The position numbers and the translations under genes are program-made. This document shows positions 56,280 to 64,000 of a stretch of 64,000 nucleotides of DNA, piece after piece; position 1 is the first letter of the stretch; each line of letters opens with the position of its first letter. The stretch is from Massospora cicadina (taxonomy: Eukaryota > Entomophthoromycota > Entomophthoromycetes > Entomophthorales > Entomophthoraceae): NCBI GenBank assembly GCA_022478985.1, contig JAKSZP010012123.1:1-64000 (forward strand), read 5' to 3'. The notes beneath the pieces are model-generated. The model did no database searches, had not been told where the DNA came from, and saw nothing but the letters and a program-made list of their open reading frames with translations.

Positions 56280-57060
56280 TAGCGTTTCATCCTTCATGCT
56301 GACGGCCCTTTTCCCACCTCCTTGGCAAGTCATTTCCAGCAGGTCTTAGCATGGTGTCTGAAACCGTTACAGTAAGTGCATTGAGGTCGAGGATTTTTCT
56401 AGTTTTTGGCCACATGGACTCCAGGTTAGTTAGAAGGGCCTGTAAATGTAGCCTTAGAGTGTAAAGTTGACGAAGGAATCTTGTTAAGCGCTTTCCTGAT
56501 CTCTCAGATGCAAGTAAACCCATTCTTCAGTCCAATCATATGCATTTGAACCTCAGGGTAGGATCCCAACGCAGAAATGACGGTGGTAATAGCATCATCC
56601 AGGATAATACGATTTGTAGTGACTAAGGGTTGTGCTTGGGCATAAAAGTGGCTGGCAAACTCCATGGGGCTTTCTCCTTTATTCAGTCAGATACCCATAA
56701 GCGCCTGTTTTGGTTGGCCAGGGTTTGGTTGCTGCCAAACTTTTGGATTAAGGCTGCATGGACCTGTTCCCAGGTGCTGCAATCCTTCAAATGGGGTGTC
56801 ATGATCTCCCAGGCAGTGCTATCTAGTTAGGAGTGGATATTCTTTTTTTTTCTGCCATTTGGTGGCCTCCTCCATGGAGCTCTCATATGCGTACAGTAAG
56901 GAGGCAATGCTCTCCTGGCCAGGGGTGAACCTTTCTTTAAAACTAGGTTTAAAATTAGTTACAAGAGGAGTTGGAAGGGTGTTAACACCAGGGATGGCCG
57001 CTGGATCTGAGATCTCAGTTTCCACATAATTGCATGGGGCATGCTGGTCTAATTGTTGCC
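56280..57060 (-). pseudogene. D gag: capsid-like region and zinc knuckle
   Basis: The zinc knuckle CTYCNGFRHHAKTC (about 56342-56385, minus) has C-x2-C-x4-H-x4-C spacing and is followed by a TGA two codons later. The capsid-like region at 56400-57025 includes FTPGQESIASLLYAYESSME and further decayed frames. Confidence 0.75.
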
Positions 57061-57079
57061 GTAGGCCCTCAAGGTTCTC

Positions 57080-57682
57080 TTAGATATCATCCCAGTTTTG
57101 GTTGAGGGAGGAAACGGAAGCCTTATTTGTGAGTTTCTCCTTTAGGGATTGAATGTCAGCGCCCTGAAGGTGAAGCTGGTTCTCAAGAGTAGTCAAATGT
57201 ATTTCAAACCCTAGATAAGTTTGCTCGAGTTGAGAGATGCAAGTATTGGTAAGTTTGGTAAAAGTACTTAGGTTGCCCATTTCATCTGAAAGGGCGTTAA
57301 TGGAGACCCTAGGGTTGAGGGGGACTCCATCCACTTGGAGTTTGCATCCCTGAGCAACATTCTGAATTTGATCACATAGGGCAGCCAAGGCTGTTATCAC
57401 ATCCTTCCACCATGGGTCCTCAGGGCTATCAGGGGTGAGAGCTGAGGGACCTGGGGGCCCGGGAGGTCCACAGGGACCCTCTGGCCCTTTAGGTCCTACA
57501 CGCCCTTTGGGGCCTTCAGGCCCCCTAGGCCCTTCAAGACCTTCACTCCTGGAGGAGTAGTCACAAGAGGCCAGCTCCCTGATAGTGTTGTTGTAGGGCT
57601 CATACCATATCTTCAACCTAAAGGAGGCGCAGATTCCAAGTTGCTTCGAGGAGTTAAACATTCCAACGCAGCTCGTCCTCAA
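57080..57682 (-). CDS. D Gag N-terminal segment with collagen-like repeat and coiled coil
   Basis: A 200-aa open frame in the Gag region, upstream of the capsid-like part. From 57541 down to 57443 it encodes eleven perfect Gly-X-Y triplets (begins GLEGPRGPEGPKGRV, ends GPPGPPGPS), rich in Pro with alternating charged triplets (GPE, GPK, GPR). It is followed by an acidic linker and a heptad-like helical segment (ISQLEQTYLGFEIHLTTLEN, then LKEKLTNKASVSSLNQ). Collagen repeats normally form trimers; the coiled coil could nucleate them. A role in particle assembly is inference. The annotated start is not certain, because the frame may be fused by frameshift to 57723-57986. Confidence 0.75.
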   Translation of the reverse strand: MRTSCVGMFNSSKQLGICASFRLKIWYEPYNNTIRELASCDYSSRSEGLEGPRGPEGPKGRVGPKGPEGPCGPPGPPGPSALTPDSPEDPWWKDVITALAALCDQIQNVAQGCKLQVDGVPLNPRVSINALSDEMGNLSTFTKLTNTCISQLEQTYLGFEIHLTTLENQLHLQGADIQSLKEKLTNKASVSSLNQNWDDI

Positions 57683-57722
57683 GATAGCCAGAAATCACAC
57701 TATCTAACACCACAATTTGATC

Positions 57723-57986
57723 TCAGACCACATTGATTAACAATCTGTTATCAATAATGTCCTTGCAGTTGTCATGAACAAATAAGGAGGCTGCATTATA
57801 AAAATCAATGATGTGAGTGTGCAGGGCCTGGGTAAGCCCTAGTTTTTGGGAGACCTCTTGATGGTGCAACCCAGCTAGTTGGAGTAGGTGGTGAATAGCT
57901 GGGTGAACAAAGTTGCGGGGGTAGCATTCAGGACCTAGTGCAAGTTCTCCTGCTGGTAGCTGGGCTAAGTCATAGAAGTCCTGCAT
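57723..57986 (-). pseudogene. D Gag N-terminus (matrix-like)
   Basis: 87-aa frame starting MQDFYDLAQLPAGELALGPE, rich in Leu and His, first coding sequence after the primer-binding site region. A frameshift or stop near 57700 separates it from the collagen-like frame. No family recognised. Confidence 0.55.
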
Positions 57987-58296
57987 GGTAGAGGGGACAG
58001 AAGAGGCATGGGAACGTCTGGAGTGGGCACCTACAGAGTAGATGCCATTTATTAATTGTTGGACAACATTGTTAAGGTTCTCATACTGAAGTTGGTAATG
58101 GCTTCCATCATTAGATGGCAGGGAGAACTGAAATGTTGCTTATAATTCTACCCTTTTGTGTTGCGCAGGTGGTATTTCATATTGCGAGGTACTAACCCAC
58201 CAAGCAACAAAGCTCAACTGATCAGCAGATTGGTCTTCAGGGTGCTATTATTTTCCGTTGTTTGTGATAGACGTTTTTATTTGGGACAGCTCAGAG

Positions 58297-58314
58297 CCCC
58301 TGTAGTGAGCACCA
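58297..58314 (-). promoter_or_regulatory. D primer-binding site
   Basis: Minus strand TGGTGCTCACTACAGGGG, identical over 18 bases to A2. Confidence 0.8.
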
Positions 58315-58318
58315 CGTT

Positions 58319-58731
58319 TGTTGGCACTACAGTTCTCTAGACTGTCGCTGAGTTCTAAAGGTGGCTCAAAGCTGCAAAATTCAACAAAAAGATCAAGAAG
58401 TAAATGAAAATGTTTAGAATATTAAATATTTTATTAGGTTAAAAGGTTTTGATATTTATAAGGTGAGTGGGGACATGGTGCCTCAAGGATTGTTGCAGCC
58501 CCATCTTTTCAGGATCTTTCCTGGTTTTCTGGATTGACAGCCTTGTGGGCATCCTCAGTGTATTTTGCCACCCACCTGACTGAATTGGTGGAAAAGCTGC
58601 CCCACGCGACTCAGGAATTGGGGATAAGAATCCTGAAGTTTCTTTCATTCAGATAAGTTTGAAAGTCAACTTGTTACAGCTCAATTTGGAAGTGAGATGT
58701 TTTGATTTGTTTGTTATCTCAAATCCTGACA
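58319..58731 (-). repeat. D 5' LTR
   Basis: TGTTGGCACTACAG to AAATCCTGACA; pairs with 46582-46991. Confidence 0.93.
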
Positions 58732-59100
58732 ACCTTCATTATGGGAGACATGAACAGCTGGGTAAATCCAAACACTGATCACTGGCCACACACAACGGAG
58801 GCACCACAAGGACATATTAAATATTGCGTGCTATAAGCCACCTTGAGCCTATATGATACCTTACCCAAACGCTCACCTATCCTGCAAAATATGACATGAC
58901 CTCATGTTCACAATGGTAAATTAAAATCTATGTCACGCATAGACCTTGTACTTGTGCCATTAATTTTCTGAAACCATGTTTTTGAATTTAAAACTACAAA
59001 AATCGATTTTTGATCATTGGTTAGTTTTGGTATCCTTTACTCCATTGAAAACAATCACATAAGTACCCAGGTGGTGCAGAATATGCCCAGAAAAATTTAG
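58732..59100 (+). pseudogene. LINE L endonuclease, C-terminal part
   Basis: Continues the frame interrupted by D. At 58741 MGDMNSWVNPNT gives the GD.N motif, at about 58930 SRIDLVLVPL gives the conserved SRID motif, and near 59012 FDHW stands where SDH is expected (Ser to Phe). Together with QEI at 46308 this identifies an APE-type endonuclease. Stops interrupt it. Confidence 0.82.
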
Positions 59101-60480
59101 CCAACTTAGAGTTTCATTCTTGAGTGGATGATGTCCTCAACATGGGATTTTGCAACATTTTTCTGTTTAAATTCAATGACCACCTGGTTGAACTTTAAGA
59201 AACCAACAGTGTATAGATCAAACATACATCATCAAGGTGATTCTGGGAAACTTCAGGCATCATTAAGCGCACCTTGGCTGAAGTAGATCGCCTAGAAAAC
59301 ACTTTCCCACTCAAAGGATACATCCCTGAATGGGGGCGTAAATGGGATGATGTATCCATACACCTAAATGTTTTAGTAAGAGAACACTAACACCGCATGG
59401 AGTCCAAAAGAAAACAAAAAATATATGGCCAGAAAAGCATGTCCACATTAATTTTTCTGCCCATTTTCCTCTCATAAAAATAACGTAGCTTGCACGCAGT
59501 TTCATTGGCTGGATACAGTTATAGTGGAAGGCCAGTGGAAGTTGCAACCAAAGTACACAGGTTTATACAAATTTATATAAATCTGGCCTCTCAACCCAGC
59601 GAAAATTGAGAAATTCCTTGACAATGCACATATTAGCACCGCAGTTCAAAATATTTATTTAATTAACTTTGTTTGTGGAAAGAATTATGTGAAGCTGTGC
59701 ACAGTTCATCAAGGGGGAAATTCTCTGGCCCTGATAGGATTCCCTATGATTTCTATAGGTTAATACCTTAGTAACATATCTAGTATTTAGCCTCCATAAA
59801 TAAATGCATTATGGAAACATGCCTTCTTCCTGGAGGTCAAGAATCATATACAGTTATTTTCTTTTGAAATGGATATATACTAAACCTATCCAACTTGCGT
59901 CTAATCTCCCTAACCAACACTGATACCAAAATTTTCACAAAAATTATGGCTAAACGGATAGGGAAATAGAAACTGAAGTGAAATTCGCTTCACAATATGG
60001 ATTTGTCCCCAGAATATCCATATGGGCTAATATTCAATAGTTGTTAATGTATGTCAAATTTAAAGCTTCTGATAAATTGTTTTCCTAGATCAACATAAAG
60101 CCTATGACATGGTTAACTTGACTTATATTAGGGCCTTTCTTCATAAGTTTAAACTCCCAACCATATTTATAAACTGGGTGATGTTGTTTAATGAATCAGC
60201 CACTATGGCTGTACTTGGATCAGGTTTTCTTAATGATTTAGTTTTCCCACAGATGGGTATCCGTCAAGGTGACCCTCTATACCCCCTATTATTCAATGTA
60301 AACCTTGATCAATTAATCTGAAATACAATCCTTCACATTACTGGAGTCAGCGTCCATAGCCAACCACCATTCAGGTTAATGTCTTTTACAGATGACTTTA
60401 TGGTGGGTATCTCCAACTATAATGATTCTCGCATACTTGAGAAGACAATACAAGAATACTCCATCATCAGCAATTTTTGA
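59101..60480 (+). pseudogene. LINE L reverse transcriptase
   Basis: KFSGPDRIPYDFYR at 59719-59759 is the entry motif of non-LTR RTs. A palm piece at 60109-60321 has INWVMLFNESATMAVLGSGF and MGIRQGDPLYPLLFNVNLDQ. The catalytic motif appears as MSFTDDFMVGI near 60378-60410 (usually FADD, both Asp kept). Many stops. It carries out target-primed reverse transcription in the family; dead here. Confidence 0.88.
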
Positions 60481-62040
60481 CTTAATGCTGAAAAATTGAA
60501 ACTATCAATCTAGGAAGTATCATACCCATTGGGTACCATTCACCTTAGTTCAGCGGATTAAGACACCCAAGAGAATCCTCACCCAATTTAATAGGTGAAG
60601 TTTCACCTTCATCCCACCTGAACTCCCCTTTAATTCCAAGACAACTTCTGGACCTGTCCGCCACTTGAGAGTATGGTTTAAATAGGATGGTACGCCAACA
60701 ACATGATGTAAAATCATCTCCTGGACAAGATAACAAAACGCATTGCCTCCCTTCATGGACAACGCACAAGTCTAACTGGCTGAGTTGTGATTTCCAACTC
60801 CACGATATTATTAATTATTTGGTTTATGGCACATGCAATAGCCTTTTCACCATTCCTTTTTACAAAAATATATGCCTTAATACAGGGGTGGCATTGGTAT
60901 GACCAAAAAGCCCTTGTGCATCTTTAAACTTTATTTGGCCCTAGGCATAATAAAGTATAGGGCTAACAAATTATGTAGAGCGATAATTAAAAACTATGAA
61001 CCTGGATAGCTCAGGTAACTATTTTAGATCTTCCAATCCTACATTACTTCCATGCAACAAGAGAAAACTTACACGTGCTATCCATCTAGGAAACCCAAAT
61101 CATCCAAACTCATTGATTAGGTATCTTTTATCTTAACCTCTGCAGGTCCACATGGTACACCTGCACATTTTAAATGAATACTTCTAGTAATAAGAAGAGC
61201 GGAATGTAAGATTCACATAAGTGGATATACTAGCCATTGAGGCCGCCCAAGTTTAACTTACAAACAAAAAGTTCATGAACAAGTGGTTATAAAAAATATG
61301 ATACACCATAATACAAGTAGTAATGCCATTATTGAGTATTTGTAAATAATGTAAATACTATACAGCTTAGAAACATAAATGATGAACTGGAGAAACAAAC
61401 ATCATCCATTAATACAACATCAGCTCCGCGCTCATGTGTGGAAATGCTTGTGGAGAGTGTATCACACTGCGTAGTGATCCAATACCTCCCCATTCTCAAT
61501 GCATAGTATGCAGCCAATATGGAATTTTAGTACACAATCTAGAGCAATGTCTACCCTCTGTGGCTATTTTAAAAGAGTTTATGCGCCTACTCCGCAAGGA
61601 CAATGGGTAGGTATTTATCCTGTCCAGAAAACATGTATGTTCTCAACATAGAGTCATTTATCCCTACATCTCTTTATGAACTAAAAGTAGCAATAGCGCT
61701 ATGGACAATACATAATGTGGTCTTGAATTCTTCTTCAGGAACAACTCCTACCCTATATTAAGTTATCAATCATTTTATTCTCATCTATTGGAACATTTTC
61801 AGGCATAATTGTTTGGCAACATTACCCTACACAACATAAGGCTAAGTAACTCATAGTTTCTAATCTAATTTCTAAACACTGGTTCTTTCTTTCACTCATG
61901 TTAAATCTAGGCATAAATATGGCAAGAGTTTCTCTATCATCCTAAACCTGGTGGTCCTGGTTGACAACAGGAGGGGCTACTAATCCTCTGTGGTGTCCTT
62001 TATATTTTGCAGTTATATTTTCATTATTACTTTATCACTA
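60481..62040 (+). pseudogene. LINE L C-terminal region with CCHC finger and 3' end
   Basis: HVWKCLWRVYH near 61430-61470, then CIVCSQYGILVHNLEQC at 61500-61550, a C-x2-C-x7-H-x4-C finger as found behind the RT of many LINEs (zf-RVT type). No clear 3' poly(A) or target duplication was found; the boundary with C3 near 62040 is approximate. Confidence 0.72.
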
Positions 62041-62054
62041 TATTATAAGTACCC

Positions 62055-63203
62055 ATCCACTGGTCAGCCTTCCCCAGGAAAATGACATTTCCTGTCGCTC
62101 CCATATCTACTAAGGCCTCAACTGACACCCTGTGTGTAAATTACCAAATTTTCAGCATCAACAAAAAAAATAAGCAAAAACTTGTTTATTGGAGACTTTA
62201 TGGGATTCCACTGGCTGGGTGGTAGTAATCATCGTTTCATACAGGGGAACTTAATCTACTAGGGAATTAGCACCCTCCATGAAAAGAACCTTCTCAAATC
62301 TTTGCAGTAGGATTCTGAAAACTGGGGGACCAGGGGATTTAAGGGCACCGGGTACATAGCAGGAACCACCTCACCCACTGGCGCCAGGGCAGGGGAAGGA
62401 TAAACAGGTAAATGGGACACCGCAGCGTCCTCCAGCACCAAAACACATGCCCTGAGAGCTTTGGCTCTAACTGGGCTGCCAGGCACGCAACTATGGGCAC
62501 ATTGATTTGATATTAAACACCCCCTTCAAAACCTCTTCAGTAGGTAATCTATTACCAGCACCCTCCCACCATACTTGATACCTGCTGGAGCGTTGCATAA
62601 TGGAGGCTGCCATCATGCACACCTGATCCAGTGAAACTACCTGCGTGTCCCAAGCAGGATGATTAGCATACCTGAAGTCCAAGGCAAAATGAAATACTGC
62701 CATTAATACATCCAATGAAATACCAAGTTCAGGGGCCTGGATGCAGAAAGCTTCCATAAACAAATCCAGATAAGACGCTTCAGCGCTCAGCATGTTAATT
62801 GGGCTGGAGAGCCAATTACAATACTGGCACCTGCACTACTGATAACACCTGTATAATCAACAGGGTCAAAACCCCTGCTTGGTTGGAGGAGCATAAGAAT
62901 CTGTGCACCCATTGACAAGCATCCCCCTCCATGGTATCCAACAAAGCCACAATCTGCTTCATGTTCCTTAGAGAGGTGGAAGCCATTGTGTTGGCTAAAA
63001 ATCGCACCTGCAATTCAGTGATGGTGTTTAACACCTGATCATAATCTCCACAGATGGAACAGACAAACCCATCCCCTGAGGATGAGATGAGACTGGAACT
63101 GGAGCCTTTGGAAAGATACTAAGTCAGAAGCTCCCCACCACCACGCAGAAGCACCAAAAAAATGTGCTAACTGACCACAAAAACAAATCCAGGCTGAGCA
63201 CCA
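62055..63203 (-). pseudogene. C3: family C gag and protease start
   Basis: Minus strand. 62816-63034 has QIVALLDTMEGDACQWVHRF and 62491-62793 has MLSAEASYLDLFMEAFCIQA and VSLDQVCMMAASIM, the family C Gag. 62259-62486 is a Pro/Val-rich linker. Near 62070-62125 the protease reads VEALVDMGATGNVIF, with Thr of D-T-G replaced by Met. A primer-binding-site-like TGGTGCTCAGCC lies at 63192-63203. Confidence 0.75.
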
Positions 63204-63209
63204 AATTTA

Positions 63210-64000
63210 GGTTTGTGTGGTACGCTGAGACCATCATGTCACTGAATTCTATTAAAAAGGTGGAAATGTGAACACTAAGGGTCAGTCAATTATAACACAG
63301 AAACGGCTAATAAAATTAAGACTGGTCTTCCAGTCAGGGTGCGTGAACACCCAGAAAGCAACTCAGAAAGCTGAGGGCATAGCCATCCAAATGACCTGTT
63401 AATGGGGAGAGAAGGATTCAGAGAGCAACAACTGATGAACACTGTCACCTCCATTTCTGCTAATAACTAAACCATAACCGCCGCAGTGGCAGAGATTCTT
63501 CACAGTTAGCTCCTTGGGACCCTCAGAAGCCTCTGAATGCGCTGAGGTGCCATGGATTGTTAAGCACATGGCGAGGTCATGGAACCTCACCCAATGGGGA
63601 GAAATGATCTCCTATAGTAAAGGTCATCTTAATTCCAGAGGGCGTTCAAAAAGGGGGACATCCCCAAAAGGCCACTACCTCAGTAACCTCATTCAATGGA
63701 GGAAGGCAGCAACGTCATATAAATGACTACTAAGTCCCAATCATTGTGCAATCCCAGTAACATGGTACTTTTAGTAACAGCAGCAGAAAGTGGTAAAAAT
63801 GTATAACTGGAAAATTGTGTTGGAAAGGGGATTTGTTTTATTAAATAAAAAATATGTTGAAAATTGCCTAAAAATGTACCAGTGAGAGACAGTTGTTTTA
63901 ATAAATAGAGAGCTTAGGGAATAAATGAGATTGCATGAACTGAGGGTATTGTGATAGCAAATGATTCCAATGGAATGAGATTTTGAAACTAACTCAATGC
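63210..64000 (-). other. Probable C3 5' LTR or leader, no gene
   Basis: Follows the C3 primer-binding-site-like sequence and shows no coding potential beyond short chance frames. By position it should be the C3 5' LTR, but no second copy is in the window to confirm it. Confidence 0.4.

Larger units (their letters stand above)
46582..58731 (-). mobile_element. Ty3/gypsy LTR retrotransposon D, interrupted by E
   Basis: LTRs of 410 and 413 bp. Perfect 5-bp target duplication ACCTT at 46577-46581 and 58732-58736. Without E and its duplication the element is about 6.5 kb. Order in element direction: 5' LTR, primer-binding site, unusual gag with collagen-like repeat and zinc knuckle, protease, RT, (E), RNase H, integrase, 3' LTR. 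Inserted in the endonuclease part of LINE L. Decayed by many frameshifts. Confidence 0.95.

Overview
This window is eukaryotic, most likely fungal, and is built almost entirely of decayed, nested retrotransposons. I found no host gene, rRNA, tRNA or CRISPR array. The fungal reading rests on the style of the Ty3/gypsy polyproteins, on a chromodomain-bearing element whose integrase tail resembles fungal chromoviruses, and on a LINE with a C-terminal CCHC finger. A TE-rich basidiomycete (rust-like) would fit, but I cannot name a species, and a plant or another fungus is not fully excluded.

I use local family names. Family A is Ty3/gypsy with four copies: A1 at <1-6350 (-), A2 at 6993-13550 (+), A3 at 18779-24711 (+) and a truncated A4 at 29240-31566 (-). 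Family B is Ty3/gypsy with about 1.14 kb LTRs: B1 (a 3' LTR and integrase remnant around 6351-15215, -), B2 (26772-29239, +, truncated) and B3 (31567-41100, -). Family C is a third Ty3/gypsy lineage present only as pieces: C1 24880-26771 (+), C2 41101-43600 (-) and C3 62055-63203 (-). Family D (46582-58731, -) has a collagen-like repeat in Gag. Family E (48780-54405, -) is a fairly young chromovirus. N (16072-18199) is a short non-autonomous LTR element encoding a tandem-repeat protein. L is a LINE on the + strand, split by D at 46581/58732.

Left part (1-18.8 kb): a family B LTR was hit twice, by A1 and by A2. A2 has a 5-bp target duplication (AACGT/AATGT). To the right lie B1 integrase remnants, an unrecognised coding remnant (15.25-15.9 kb) and N. 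Middle (18.8-41.1 kb): A3 sits in unassigned sequence next to C1. A chain of truncated elements (C1, B2, A4) then leads into the long element B3, which carries an extra 1.3-1.4 kb between integrase and its 3' LTR with open frames on both strands. Right part (41.1-64 kb): C2, a LINE ORF1 remnant, a promoter-like region with tandem hairpins and a TATA box, then the nest L > D > E with perfect target duplications ACCTT (D) and CATGC (E), then the end of L and C3.

The most unusual observations are: (1) an 18-nt sequence (TTGGGACCATCTAGTACT) followed by an A-run, inserted at three places with 13-16 bp target duplications, like extremely short retroposons; (2) eleven uninterrupted Gly-X-Y triplets followed by a coiled coil in the Gag of element D; (3) tandem repeats of about 125 bp with compensatory hairpin changes upstream of a TATA box; (4) passenger reading frames in B3 and near 15.5 kb that I cannot assign; (5) one tRNA-type primer-binding site shared by families A, B and D whose LTRs are otherwise different. 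CGA to TGA stops and CpG loss between paired LTRs point to CpG-directed mutation of the repeats.
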